The notes under the pieces are model-generated. The model saw only the letters and a program-made list of their open reading frames with translations. It was not told where the DNA came from and searched no databases. Of a stretch of 64,000 bases of DNA, positions 12,345 through 25,968 are shown piece after piece. The position numbers and the translations under genes are program-made. Each line of letters starts with the position of its first letter. The first letter of the stretch is position 1. This stretch comes from Latrodectus hesperus (taxonomy: Eukaryota; Arthropoda; Arachnida; Araneae; Theridiidae), in assembly GCA_037975125.1 (NCBI GenBank), contig CM075856.1, positions 551,001-615,000 of the forward strand, given 5' to 3'.

Positions 12345-15300
12345 CCAGTAGAGAAGAATTAAATTGTCAACTGTATATGCAAAAACTAAGTCTAGTTACT
12401 TTTTAAAATGACTCATACTGGAAGAAAAAACGGTTAAAGTATTCCGGCAGTTTTTATAGAAATGATTGTGCAAATGTACCAAAGTTTAAAAAGAAATAAT
12501 TATCTATAGATCTCGTTAGTTGAGGTGAATCAGTTGATCGGATGTTTAAATTGATTTCCTTATTTATAGCCATGACTTCTTTGCAGCTTTGTCTCGAAAT
12601 TTTCCGGAAAGCAGACTTTCCTTATTCCAGTCATGTCAACTTTATCCCGCTCGTAAGCGGCTTTCCAAAAACCTTTCAGTGTGTCTGGATTCCTCCACTG
12701 AAAAACAGGCTTTAATAAGCCGAATGTCTAGAGTTCTATTGGGGAAATATCACGTGATTTGACAGTTCTTTAACGGGTGCATTTTTTAATTCTAGATTTC
12801 GTTTTTTGCTAAATATGAAGTATTTGATTGACTGTGGTCGAGCTTGCCCACATATCACTTAATCTCAGAAGTGACTTTTTTTCCCCCTACGAATTGAATT
12901 TCCTTGGGAAATGTTAAATATGTAATGTGTATTCGTTTTTTTATTTTTTGTTTATGCATTATTTATTTTTTGTTACTTTTGTCTAAATTTTTAATTTTCT
13001 CTAATAATTATCTTTTTTAATATTTTAATAATATTTCTCTAATGTTGTGTTCAATAATATTTACTAATCACATTTAGTTTTTCTTGTAATTGATATTTAG
13101 CAAGTTATATTAACAGTTTAATAATTCCGTTTTTTACGAAATAATCTATCATTTGTTCTCTTTTCATCAGAGAGTAGCGTCTTTTTTTATTTAAAATTTC
13201 ATTCTCTTTGTTTTTCATTAATATATTTTAAAATTTGGTTCAATAAAATAAAACTTAATTAATTTATTTAAATAATCAAGAATATATAAGTTAATATAAA
13301 AATAGCGATATTATTATCTTAGATTATAGATTAGATACTTTTCCCATATAATGGAACAATTTTATGTCTTTCCACAGATACTGATTTACAAATATTTTTA
13401 TGACAAGATTAATTATATATATATATCATTATTTCAGTCTATATCTTAGTTTATATTATTTCTCCAAATAAAGCTTAGTAATTTAACTTTATTTTGAAGT
13501 TAAAACATATATGCATTTTTGAAGACATTTAAGAAAACCTCTCCATATATATATTTTTTTATCAAGGAACTCTAATATATTAAACAATATTTAAATTAGA
13601 TTTTACTAAGAAGTATACTCTATTAAATTACTTATAAGCATGAACAAAAATATTAAATTTCACATAGTTTCTTAAGTGGAAGAAATTCTTTCGAGAAAAG
13701 GATTTGTCTTAGTATAATATTTAGATTAATTAATGATGATTTATAAATTAACTCTGATTAAAAATTATTATTTATGAAAAATTTAAGTAAAATCTTATTA
13801 TTCACTATTTTGTTAAAAAAATGTTTTTTTCCAAGATCAGGATGCTTTTAGTGATTTATTAAAATTTCATCAGGATATTCTTAATGAGTTATGATATAAA
13901 TGCAAATTATTAGAGTAATATCATAATATCTAGAAAATTGAGGTAAGTTTAATTTAATTTATCTATTATATTTAAAAATTTATTAATCTTTAACTTTAAA
14001 AACGGATAGTAATAAATATTAACTGAAGAAAATAAGGAATTTAGTGTGTAAATATGTAATGAGTTTAGTAGAAAATTGAGAGCAAGAAGCTCTATTTGCA
14101 TATTAATGAGCGCATTAATGCAAAATATTTAGTTTCTCTAGAATATTTTTTGCAATACAGATCCCTTGAATTTGAGAAAAGTATTAACAGCTCTGAAAAT
14201 GAAAATTTATTATTAGAGCAAGAAGTAGATTTTTAACTTTAATTTAAAAATTATTACCGATAAAGTGTTTATGTGGTGTTCTTTAAATAATTAACTAGTT
14301 TTGCTTTGAGTTACTCATTATTTATAAATAAATGTTTATTATTATTTTTTGTTAAAAATTTAGTAACTAATCTCGATAATATGCTTAAAGACTGTTAAGC
14401 TTTTGTAATTAAATTTCTTCATACTTTGTGCTTCTTTTAGTTTTCTCAAATATCTTAAAATTCTAGCTGAAATATTTTCTAAAGTTTTTAAAACTTTTAT
14501 TTTTATTATAAGAAAACTACTTTCGGAGGCACACAATTTGCTGTGCATGTATTAAGCTAACTTAATTAAGTATTTTCAAAGTAAATTATAATGAATACCA
14601 TCGCATTTCTTTTAATATTTTTATATTACATAAAAATGGCAAGCGAAATTGCTCAATATATAAAAATTGCTTCATATTGTGCAGAAAAAAACTTACAAAT
14701 GAATTAAAAAATATTTGCTATAAATAAAATAATTACAATTTCAAATTATAGAAAATTCTAACTAAAACAATTTTGTTGCGATGAAAAATTTTCTATTGAC
14801 TCTGATATATGAATATAGTTATAGACTAAAAGATAAGTTTCCCAATAAGTTCCAGCGCAGAGAAATTGATTTGAATGGGAATTTTAAGTAATAAACGAAT
14901 GATTATGCTATGTTTTGCGAAAAACGGTATGTATGTGACTTTGAATGATGTCAAAATAGAGCGTATTTGGATTGAGGCTTATCCAGTCAGAATTATGCTT
15001 CTAACATTTGTCTAGATTATATGATTATCAATAGAATATAGAAACGAGGGGTTTCTGACACAGATCTGCATTTACTTAAGGAGGCCTAGAGTGAAGCTAA
15101 GGAAAAATAATAAAATATAATCATATGTAATAGAGTAAATGTTTATAAGTTGACATTTTTACGAAGTTTTACAATTTGAAATCTTAGAATGTCAAAAAGA
15201 TGACCTCTGCCTTTACTTAACATTGCCTTAAAGGCCAAAAAGAATTAGACAAGTTAGCTTGTATTACAAACAAAAATAAAAATATTTGGTAACAAGCAGA

Positions 15301-15437
15301 CAAAATATCTGTGGAGGAATTATAGAAGATTGTTACAAGAGATTTTACAATAAGTAAGAAATCACTTTACCTTATAATATTACATTTCCTAATTTAAATT
15401 ACGTAGATAAAAGTTTACTTAATTAGAAATTTTTTGC
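12345..15437. other. Intron stretch, nothing recognised
   Basis: Very AT-rich. The part 12590-12780 is slightly richer in GC (CTCGTAAGCGGCTTTCC) but shows no open frame. No exon, RNA gene or known mobile element was recognised. Confidence 0.5.

Positions 15438-15465
<28 letters not shown>
15438..15465. repeat. (TA)n microsatellite
   Basis: About 28 bp of uninterrupted TA repeats, 50 bp from the donor of exon 15516-15585. Confidence 0.9.
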
Positions 15466-15468
<3 letters not shown>

Positions 15469-15515
15469 AGGAGTCATCAAGGTATATTATGCTTATAATA
15501 ATAAGGAAAACTTAC

Positions 15516-15585
15516 TTCCATCGGAAGTAGTTGCATCTAGTTCGTCAGACCAACTACCACAACCAATTTGGCTACATGCCTGCAC
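15516..15585 (-). CDS. FN3 receptor gene, exon 3 seen (end of second FN3 domain)
   Basis: A 70 bp exon, too short for ORF lists. It lies between acceptor CTCAG (reverse complement at 15586-15590) and donor GTAAG (15511-15515). Phase 0 in, phase 1 out. It encodes VQACSQIGCGSWSDELDATT then SDG, the F-G strands of an FN3 domain: the V.A.S..G.G..S pattern directly continues ...GECYAFQ of the preceding exon. Cys pairs resemble those in the third domain. Residues 178-200 of the fragment. The exact phase fit with both neighbours is the strongest evidence. Confidence 0.88.
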
Positions 15586-16713
15586 CTGAGAACAGAAAGG
15601 TACAAGAAAGTTCATATTTCCAATTTATTTATAAATTAATTTTAAAAGGGAACTAAAATTACAAGATTTATAGCATTTAATTTTAATAAATCAAGTTGTG
15701 ATGGAGACACACAAACGTACATGCACGCATATATACCTACAATATACCTACAATAATCAGTTGATGTATATTAAATAACAAGTAATCAAACAACGACAGA
15801 TATCGAGAAAAAACGTTGTGAAAATATGTAATTCCATAAGTGTCTAGCTTATATTCTGGAGTTTTATAAAATTTGGTAGTAACTTATGTAAGTGTCTGAT
15901 ATCATAATTAAGTATTCTGATAACGAAATTAGAGAAATTGATTAGGTCGTTAGGAGTTAATAGCTTAGCCATAACTTTATCAAGTAGAATTGATTAAATA
16001 CTGATTTAAAATTACGTGTTTCCTTATCATGAAATAGTTGCAGGCGTTTACTGAAGAAGATATTTGTATAGAAATTTAATATCAAATAAAGTATGTGATT
16101 TTTTGCTAAAGTGATTAATTTTAAAATAAGTTTGAAGTTTAACACTACATTCATTTGAAATTTATGAATGATAATTTTAGAAATCTAAAATTAGCAATTC
16201 AACTCTTTTCTTTTTTAAAAATATTAAACTTGTTTTACAATAATAACTGTTTGTAAAAGATATGTTTATTATGCTGAGATTCAAACAAGATATTTGTTAG
16301 ATTTCGTACGAGGAAACGCATAATAAAAGGTAAAAAATGTTACTATTATGTTACTGAGAGATGGATTGACTTGATTAAAATGAAAGCGCTGCTTCCTCCT
16401 AATGCAGGGGTGACTAACTTAATGCACCACGTGGGACAAATTCAATTTATAAAGTAGCAACAAGGGCCAAATTCAGTATTCTCTTTCATCAAATAAAAGA
16501 ATGTTTTTGGCTCTTTTCTCTTTAAATTGTTAAACATCATCTCAATGAAAGCGAAACTATTTTTAAATATGTATATTTTGATTTTATGTTATATTAATAA
16601 TAATGAGCCTTAAAATCTTTAATATATATCTATTATTCTATAAATATTTCATAAATAAGGTTCACATTTTGATTTCATTCTGATTTATAAGCCTAAAGAG
16701 AAGTATTTTTTGA

Positions 16714-16714
<1 letters not shown>
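15586..16714. other. Intron sequence, possible hAT-like end only
   Basis: AT-rich intron. At 16405-16470 a less AT-rich patch begins CAGGGGTGACTAAC, which resembles some hAT termini, but no partner end was found. Nothing else was recognised. Confidence 0.4.

Positions 16715-16746
<32 letters not shown>
16715..16746. repeat. (AT)n microsatellite
   Basis: About 32 bp of AT repeats. Confidence 0.9.
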
Positions 16747-16748
<2 letters not shown>

Positions 16749-16894
16749 TGAAATGACGTGAAAATTGAAAATTATACCTTACAGTTGCATGGTATGATTT
16801 CAGTAATACAAACTATATGTTTTTTATAAGACAAAATCAAATCAAAATGTAAATTATACAATTAAATATTTATAAATAAACTAAATTAAATATG

Positions 16895-17058
<164 letters not shown>

Positions 17059-19461
17059 ATAAAAATTGAAGTTATATATATATAATATTGAAGTTGATTT
17101 AAAATATTGAGAATTTAACTATATAGCACAAATTTAAGATTTATAAAAATCATAAATTATTCTAAACCAAAACACTGAATAAAGTAAATAAATTTAACTC
17201 TATTGAGTAACATTTATTTTAAATGACATTAACGATGCAATGATGTAAAAATAAATTTAAAAAATTTAAGCTTGTGAAAGCATTATATAAGTGAATTTTC
17301 AAGAGATATAAACTACGATACTTTGTTGTTTATTCTTTTGATTCCAATTAAATGAAATTTTAATTTTTAAAGCTGTATTAATTAATGATTTGCAACCCTT
17401 TTTGCTTCTCACCATTAGATACATCATCTAAAAAAGTAATCAATACAATGCTAATTTTCCCAAAGGCCAGTTACGTTGTATTATTTTGAAATGCAATGTT
17501 TCTTATGCAAATTCCTTAAAATGATTAATGTAATATTTGAATAATTCTAACCATAGATGTGTTAAATGAATTCAATTTTATTTGTTTGATTTTCTAATTT
17601 AAATAGCACACTAAAAATTTTGTATACGGAATGAGAAAATTTTTTTATAATTACTTTATCAATGATTGATTCACAAAAAATTTATAATAAAAATTACTGT
17701 TATTATAGTTTTTTGATTAAATAATGTTTATTTACACAACTGAAGTAAAACTTCATTTTGACATGTTTTTTTATACGAAGCATTTTTATGCTTATAATCA
17801 TTAACTTCTAATTAATAAACGCTAAAATGTTTTCGGTTCTGCGAATTGATATTTAAACTGTTTTAAGAATATTAAAAGAAAAAGCTAACATAATAATTTA
17901 TAATTCAGAAAGAGGCGATCCTCATTTCACAACAACTTTGTTATTAAAAAGAAAGATTCCAACAATAATGTATCCGGCTAAATTAAAAGAAATTTATAAC
18001 AATAATTGAAAGTATGTAAGTACTACTTATTGAAAAATAATAATTCTTTTGAAAGCTGATTTTTTTGAACACCTTAAAGCTTAATGAACAATATATAAGA
18101 CAAAATTAAATGCAAAAGAAGTAAGTTAATTAACATTTCTCTATTGTGAATGAAAGTATCTTTTGCAGTTAACACAAGGCCAAATATATAAAAACTCACT
18201 CTTTTTAACACTGGATTGCATATTTCATAGGCAGCTGGTATTCATTTAATGCAATCTATTTTTTTTAAATTGCAAGTCTTCTTTAGAAACAAACTATTGA
18301 TGCTCAATTTTTTTTTGCCATACCGTCCTCTTATGTGGTTGGGTAAAATAATTTAGTCTTTTCAAAACAACTCATTTATAATGCCTTGGCGGTAGCTTAT
18401 TCTGAAAAGCGTATTTTATTTATGGACCCACAGTTTTTCTTTTGGTGGTGTCACAAAAGAGACCCTCTCTTTAGAAGATAAAAAAAAGTTCTCTGCTCTG
18501 GAATTACTTCATCTAAGCGAATTTCGAAATGGGCATAATTAACTGGATTGCTATTTTTATTTCTATTTCAAGCACAGCTTGTTTAGATTATATCAATGGA
18601 TATTAAAAAAAAAAACAATTTTTTTTAAGTAGGCAGGAAGTAATTTGGTGGATTATCTGAAGCAGCAAAAATTCCTTGCCATTTTTAAAAGTCTTTTAAA
18701 TGCATTTAAATCAGAGTATATTTATTAACAAATTTATGTTTTTCATTTGGATGGTTATCATAATATTGAATATCTGAAGTTTTAAATACATTTACGGTGG
18801 GAAGTATTTTGATTCTGTAGTAATTCATTTCTTTAATGTGGTGTATAAGGATATTCAATTGAAAATTCAGTACTAAAAATTTTTTTGTTTACAGGTTTCA
18901 TGGCTTGCAATTATTTTCCGATGAAACTCTATTCAATGGAGTGCATTTGATAAAGAAAATGTTCCCTTTTGTGTGTTATTTTGGAGTTCGAGGGAAAAAT
19001 AATAGAATGTAACCAAAGAAAAAAATGCTGATGAATAAATATGCTATAATTTATGCGAAAATAATTCCAATTTTATAATTTTCTTTCAAAAACTAACCGA
19101 TGTAACCCTGATTTGTTGCATTTACGTATGCATGAATATTAATAATATCGAAAGTTTATTTTTGATATTAAGTATTAAGTTTGATTTTTTTATACATTGA
19201 AAAAATTAAAAAATTTTCTTTTGATGCACCAAAAATATTCTTTTACTATTTTTATTATTTTTTCTCACTAAAATCTATTTTATATTTTATTCATTTTTAA
19301 AATTACTTTAATTACGGATAAAATAAACCTAATGAATATTAAAACAAGACAAAAATATTCATATTAAATTTATATTCATAAATTTAAACTGAGGTATAAC
19401 ATAGCAATACATTTTTATATAATTTCAGAGAATCCTGTCTAGAAATTCTCTTTTTCTCTAT
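17059..19461. other. Intron stretch, nothing recognised
   Basis: Very AT-rich intron between exons 21155-21387 and 15516-15585. A less AT-rich patch at 18300-18500 (ACCGTCCTCTTATGTGGTTG) has no open frame or recognised repeat. Confidence 0.5.
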
Positions 19462-19490
19462 ATCTATATCTAAATCTACATATATCTATC

Positions 19491-19539
<49 letters not shown>

Positions 19540-19606
19540 TTGTATGTATGTATGTATGTATGTATGTATGCATCTATGTATCTATCTATCTATCTATATA
19601 TATATA
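19462..19606. repeat. Compound microsatellite (ATCT / TA / GTAT)
   Basis: It starts with TATC/ATCT variants, then (TA)n, then about 15 GTAT units with single changes, then (CTAT)n and (TA)n. Confidence 0.92.
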
Positions 19607-21154
19607 TAAAGTTCGGATTTGAATTTTTAGTCTGAAAATTATTTTTTTCTGCATAAAATAGAAATAAAAACTGATTAAATTATTTTAACTGAACATTTTC
19701 TTACTATAAACATAAACTTTTTTTTTATCTAATTTAAAAATATATGCAATGTTGTGATTCGTTAAGTTATAAGCAAATATAAGTTAAACTGAAAGTTAAT
19801 ATTATTATGCTGCTAATTACAATTTTGAAGTGCAAAATGGAATTTCAATTTTAGAATATATTATTTAAAATGGAAGAATCGTAATTTTTTTGTCAGCTAA
19901 GAAATTTAAATTCAAATGAAATTAATGTAGTAAATATTTTATAATATATATTTAATCGATATATTCATACTATAAGTATATTAGAAATTAAGTTTCATTT
20001 CAATAAATATTTAATAAGTCATAAATGTAAAAAAATCTTATTACAAGAAGTAAGCATATCTCTTTCTCTCACCTCAATTTATCTCAACAATTATTTTCAT
20101 CACAACTCGGTAAATTTTAGATTTTAAACGTACATAAGCATTCTATGTGAATCGCATGTGCTCTAAACCGAATTAAATTACATAATAATTTGTTGGTACT
20201 CTTTGCACGAGCAGATGACGAATGTTTTGGCTGCAGCTGCATATTTTAAAGTTTTGCTCTGAAAATGAAAAAGTTCTGGTTTACTATGTTTAGCTTATAA
20301 GAAAACTTTTAAATGTTGGATGAAATTACTCATTTTTAATTTATAAATTTTGAAAATCAGATGTGTTTGTGTGATTATATGTTTTTTGAAGTTTATTGGA
20401 AGTGCTCTTAACTGATTAGTAGTCATTTTGCTCGGAATTTTTCTCAAAATTCTATACAATCTAAACCTTTTCACTGTAAATACTAAATGATGATAAAATT
20501 TATAAAATGTTTTTAAATGTTTCTTTCCCATATAATATGCAAGTTATGAAGAATAAATTATTAAACGTTGTGTGTTTTCTGTAACTCAAATGATTTGTTT
20601 TGTTATTTTGAATTCACTCGAATGAATTAACGAAAAGGAATTATTCTGTTTAGAATTTCTGAAGAATTTATTCACGTGGCTATTACACAGCTATTACAGC
20701 TTTAAAAGGTGTTTAAAATTAGTATAATTTTTGTGTGTATGTAGATAACATAAAAAACCCCAACTTAGAAACGATTAACTGGAAATTATACGAAGTGTAA
20801 GATTTTTTAGCAGCGTGAAATATCATTAACACAGCAAATAAAAAGTAATATAAGGTAATATAAGTAATTATAAACTTTCTTAAATGGCTATCTAGTTACA
20901 AAAAAGATTTATTCCATGTTCTAAAGCTCCTCTAAAGCTATTTATCTGAAGTATGCATTCAGTGGAGTTTATTAAATATAATTTTGATTGCGATACGTAA
21001 AGATGCGTTGTGTGGAAAATGTACCATAAAATACTCTGAAGAAAACGCTTTTAATGTAACTTGAAAAAAAAAACTTTTTTTCTTGATTAAAATTTCTTTT
21101 GAGGTCTTTATTGACATAACAGTTATGAGCTGGCATTCCTGCGAGATTGTTTAC
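19607..21154. other. Intron stretch, nothing recognised
   Basis: AT-rich intron immediately downstream (minus strand) of exon 21155-21387. The 78-codon frame at 20295-20531 has low-complexity, intron-like content and no family match that I recognise. Confidence 0.5.
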
Positions 21155-21387
21155 CTGAAAAGCGTAGCACTCTCCTGGTTCCAGACCAACGAAAATGAAG
21201 ATGTAGTTTTGTCTCTCAGAGGGCAGCACTGGCAAAGTCTCGTTGGCCACCATCTTTTGATTCTGACTCAATTGAACAATGTAATGGCTAATATCAGCTC
21301 CATTGTCGTGGCTGGGTCGCCTCCAACCAAAAAGAAGAGTTTCGTTCGTTGATGCCATCATCTGCACCCACGTGATCTTCGGCGGAA
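21155..21387 (-). CDS. FN3 receptor gene, exon 2 seen (most of second FN3 domain)
   Basis: 233 bp exon between acceptor GCAG (reverse complement at 21388-21391) and donor GTAAAC (21149-21154). It enters in phase 1, completing Val from G plus TT, and leaves in phase 0. It reads PPKITWVQMMASTNE, then TLLFGWRRPSHDNGADISHY (B-strand Trp, the D.G..I..Y C-strand pattern), then GLEPGECYAFQ (E-F strands). Two N-E-T sequons. The frame stays open past the donor into the intron, which is why a longer open frame is seen. Residues 100-177 of the fragment. Confident as FN3; the gene family is inferred. Confidence 0.92.
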
Positions 21388-22505
21388 CTGCAAACGATCA
21401 TGAAATTCAAAGAAATATATTTCATTTACATTTTGATATTATTATGCATAGTACTTTATTAAATGATAATAATTCAAACGTGAGAAAAGTTATTAAATTA
21501 GTTAAATTAATTCATTTGATTACACACTTTTAATTTGTTACAGATTTAATCGGTAAATAAATTTTTTAATAAATTAATTTATATTCTTTGGAAACAAATT
21601 TAGTGAATTGTGAATTGATTAATGATGTAATGAAATTTATTTATATTAATTTTTACTCACTTACATTTCAAATTTAAAAGTATATCTTATATACATACTA
21701 ATGCTACAATATGCTTCAAAAACTAAAAAAGGAAGGTATTATAAGATTTGAAGTATTGCTTAAGAATGCTATAAAGCTACATTAAAAACCATTTAAATTA
21801 CGTCTGGAAATTCATTTGTTTAAAATCATTTAAATAATTCAAACTAAGAACGATTTGATTTCTTTCCCATTTTTCAGAAATGTACTGCAAAAATAATATT
21901 AAAAATTAATTAACAGCTTTAATATATAAGTTTTAATTTTACATGTTTTTTTAATTGTCCACAGACTCAGTGAGTTTAATGATTAGACACGTGACGTTAT
22001 TAACTATACATTCTTGTTGAATGAGGATTTGTTATCATAACAAGGAGAAGATAGGAAAACAAAGCACTGAATTATTCTTTCCTAACTTTTTGAGTGTCTA
22101 ACAAAATACAGTTTAATTTATTTAAAGCAATTTATTCATAATTATTTAATAATAGTGTCCAAATATGCAAAGAAAACACAGAATTTTATCAAATTTTAAC
22201 ACATTTTCTGAAAACATATAAATTTAATTTTACTAATAATTAATTAAATCATATATATTCTCATATTCATATGATACATAAAAATATTGTTTCTTATAAG
22301 GTTTTATATTTTTTATACAATAACTATTCAAGTTAAATTTGTTCTAATTAGGAGAATTCGCATTAAAAACATTGCCTAATGATATTATACACATGTGTGC
22401 TTTTTAAAAAGGCAACATATCTAAGGATCATTTGGAGTAGTATATCTCTTAACATTCAATATGATTTGATTAACTCGTTAAATAGTCTACTATTTCAGTG
22501 CTTTT
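21388..22505. other. Intron stretch, nothing recognised
   Basis: The 3' end of the 31 kb intron. Very AT-rich; no exon or mobile element was recognised. Confidence 0.5.
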
Positions 22506-22526
22506 TATATATATATATACCTATAT

Positions 22527-22588
<62 letters not shown>
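22506..22588. repeat. (AT)n microsatellite
   Basis: AT repeats with two short ACC/ATCC interruptions near 22520-22530. Confidence 0.93.
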
Positions 22589-22590
<2 letters not shown>

Positions 22591-22730
22591 CCTTTATTCA
22601 TTATCTATTAAAGCACATTAATTTTTAAAATCACCGAAAACGTTTTGATTTCAAGTGAAGCATTTAAATAAAAGGACTACAGAAATTTAATATTTCATAT
22701 TGAAGAAGATACATATATGCAATGTATTAC

Positions 22731-22856
<126 letters not shown>

Positions 22857-22869
22857 CGTTGTTAACTCC

Positions 22870-23267
22870 TTGCCTTGGTGAAATGGTTATTAAAAGGCGT
22901 TATTGAGAGGCGAATTTCAAAACTAGATTTTATTACATGAGTAATTTTATCATGCTGCAAAAATACGGAGACCAACCATGACATCTGTAGCTCGTCAACT
23001 CGATAGGAGCGTCCAATCAAAAAAAGTCTCGAGAAAACTTAAACGCATCAGAAAGGTACAGCATACTGGTCATACATTCGTTGAGAACAATAACGCGAGA
23101 TGACATCATCGGTCAGTTCGAAATTCCTTAACCATATTTGGTGATGTACATTTTGGAATTCCATAACAGGGGTGGTGTAACTCGTGCATTTGTTAAAAGG
23201 GGACATATATACAATAGAAAGGTACAAATTACAGGATACGAAGAACGAATATCTATCTATCGATCTA
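22870..23267. other. Less AT-rich patch, unidentified
   Basis: Between an (AT)n array and the palindromic mariner. Plus-strand 22979 onward is open for about 40 codons (MTSVARQLDRSVQSKKVSRK). This could be a remnant of a DNA-binding helix-turn-helix from a transposase, but it is too short to call. Confidence 0.25.
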
Positions 23268-23964
23268 TTAGGTAGGAGAATAAGCAGCGTTTTAATCAAA
23301 GACTTTTATTTAAACAAAAAACAATAATTATATCAATAAGTTAATCAATTATATATTCGTCGTTGCTGTTTACAACCTCTTCCCACGTCTGGACCCATTT
23401 GTTGATGCCGTTCCGCTAAAAATCGCGTGGTCAGGTGTCAAAGAAGTTGTTGTGCCAGTTTTTAAGGACCTCTTTGTTATCGAAGGTAACGACTCTTCAT
23501 AATGATTTGACAAGGAGCAGAAAATGTGGTAATCAGTCAATGCAAGGTCCGGAGAATACGGCGGATGCTGAAGGGCCTCCCTACTCGAGCTGTTTGAGGG
23601 CGGCTTTGACGACTTGTGCAACATGAGGGCCTGGCGTTGTCGTGAAGGAGTATGGTTTGACCATGTTAATCAAATCTTTTCAGTCGAATAGCCTCATTCA
23701 CACGGTGTAGCTAGGCAATGTAGAGCTCCTTGTTGACTGTGGCATTTTTGTGAGCATTTCCCAGTGCACCAAGAGGTCTTTAAAAACTGTCTCAACGTCT
23801 TTGACATCAGACATGGTGATTTTTGGCGGAACGGCCTCAACAAATTGGTTGAGAGGTAGAAAGAGGTTGTAAACAGCAACGGCGAATATATAATTGATTA
23901 ACTTATTGATATAATTATTGTTTTTTATTTAAATAAATCGCTACGAACTTATTCCGCAACCTAA
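23268..23964. mobile_element. Palindromic mariner relic with two 3' halves
   Basis: 697 bp bounded by mariner-type ends TTAGGTAGGAGAATAAG (left) and TTAGGTTGCGGAATAAGT (right, reverse complement), each next to TA. Both arms hold the same transposase C-terminal region in opposite orientation: left arm 23268-23474 and right arm 23770-23964 are imperfect reverse complements. The minus strand from about 23760 to 23290 reads TVNKELYIA, LLHDNARPHVAQVVKAALKQ (second catalytic Asp in HDN), and HPPYSPDLALTDYHIF, which fit a mariner D34D core. Stops and frameshifts are present. The first catalytic Asp and the whole N-terminus are absent. Only external transposase could have moved it. Confidence 0.82.
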
Positions 23965-24179
<215 letters not shown>

Positions 24180-24283
24180 TATATTACTATGAAAGACCAA
24201 TATATCTGAAGAATATCGACTTTCACGGTATACTATAAAAAGGTGAGTTTTGGGTATTTAGGGGATCTGCATATTTGCTACAA

Positions 24284-24335
24284 GTTTCAGGCGTGATAAA
24301 ATACTGTATCACGCCTGAAACATCACGCCTGATGA
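24284..24335. repeat. Perfect 15-bp hairpin plus third half-copy
   Basis: GTTTCAGGCGTGATA (24284-24298) and its reverse complement (24307-24321) are separated by 8 nt. A third ATCACGCCTGATGA follows directly. Confidence 0.88.
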
Positions 24336-24339
24336 CATC

Positions 24340-25804
24340 ATAATGTTTTGCCTCTCGTGTTCAGATAAGTAATCAATGACGGTGATAAGACGAGTTCGCT
24401 ATCCTGAAATGGGGTTTTCACTGCGAGACTCAATCCCGACAATTTAAATAAATGGTATATTTAAAGGACAGAGACTGACATGGGTCTCTTTTTTTACATA
24501 TAGCTGTAGATTCTAGAGTGAAGAAGAGAAATTTTCTTGTCTTCTTTATATTAACTATTGAAATTGAGTTAAAAATTTTAGTCTTAAATTTATCCAATTA
24601 GGATCTTGACATTTCTTTCATTATGGATTTTTCTTCTTTTAACACGTCAATAGGACGTACCCAGATGGAATTAAAATATTTTTTTGTTTTCTAAACTATG
24701 CTTTATTATTAAGGGATCTTGTACCCAAACATCCCAATTTCGTTTTAAAAAAGTGGATAATATTCAATCAATCATTCCCATTAGTTTTATTATATAGATT
24801 CATTTTTATGAACTTATACTTACCATCAAATTTTGATTGTAAAATTATCAGATTCCTACCTAATAGATTTACCAATGATTAAAATCAAAAATTAGATCAA
24901 CCTTATCTTCAATGCTTTGCGAAAACACTGAAATTGGTTTTACTATAAATATTTGTCTTAGCTGCGTTATATTTCAATTCACATTGTTTGCATACATTTA
25001 AACATAACAATATAGCTTCATAGGTAATATTTTTGTATATCTCTAGCAAAACTTTAAACATTTATATTCTTCTATAAATGGCCTATTCAAGTAGTAAGAA
25101 TTTTAATAAACAGTTCATCCTTGTTAACATAACATTGTACATTTATCTTTTCTGGTTTTAAAAATTCAATTAATTTTTCATCATCATTATGGCTTATAAC
25201 ATTTCAATTGTTTGAAATCTAAAAGTATGTTGCATTTAAATTTAGCAAAAATTATTTCAGAATTCAGCTTTAAATGCTTTTCCAAATAAAAATAAAAATT
25301 ATTTTCTTTTATTCGATACCAATATGTTTAACTTAAAAAAAAGATCACTATTCACTACACTATCCATTCAGTTAGAATTGAGATTCTGGATAGTAAATAA
25401 AGTTTAAGAAATCGTTGTTTACGCCGCCAAAACTTACACACGACTGATAAACAGTAATTGTTCCTAAGTGTAATAAATATATTCTGAGGAGGGGTATTAT
25501 TATGAAAAGGAATACCTGCAAACATATATACACAAAGCTTCTTTTAAATACGAAGTGTAAATACAGATTTGCAGAAAGGTTATTATTCATTACGGAAATA
25601 TGTCTGTTTATTCATTTTTAATGAGAACATAATTACTGTGAAGCTTTGAAATGAAATATTTTTGATTAATGAATTTACATATTGTAGAGTAATTTTGTAG
25701 AAATATCATAGCCGTGTATATGTGAATGTGAGACATATAGCAATATAAATTAACAAAATTGTGTAATAAAAGTTATGTAATTAAATTTTTCGGTTAGATC
25801 ACAG
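24340..25804. other. Intron stretch, nothing recognised
   Basis: Part of the 31 kb intron. AT-rich, no supported feature. Confidence 0.5.
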
Positions 25805-25968
25805 CCGAGCCCTTGGCGCAAATATTTTGGTCGGCCATAACTGTGGTTTGCGCCACTCTTAGTAACCCTATTTCGATACACTAGATATGGTAAATCAAAC
25901 TATTTTTGGAATTTTGTTCTGGCTTGGAGCTTTTTTTTCAGTTTGTCGCCAAGGGTATAGGCTCTCCT
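25805..25968. repeat. Small inverted-repeat element, possible MITE
   Basis: The ends carry CCCTTGGCGCAAA (left) and CCCTTGGCGACAAACTG (right, reverse complement). An additional internal TTTGCGCCA pairs with the left end. It is less AT-rich than its surroundings. There is no target duplication and no second copy in the window, so this is tentative. Confidence 0.4.

Noticed and set aside
16405..16500. hAT transposon terminus CAGGGGTGACTAAC
   Set aside because: No matching opposite end or 8-bp duplication was found.
21083..21352. Plus-strand frames over the FN3 exon at 21155-21387
   Set aside because: They are shadows of the minus-strand coding exon. The same holds for 1071-1374 and 10115-10327.
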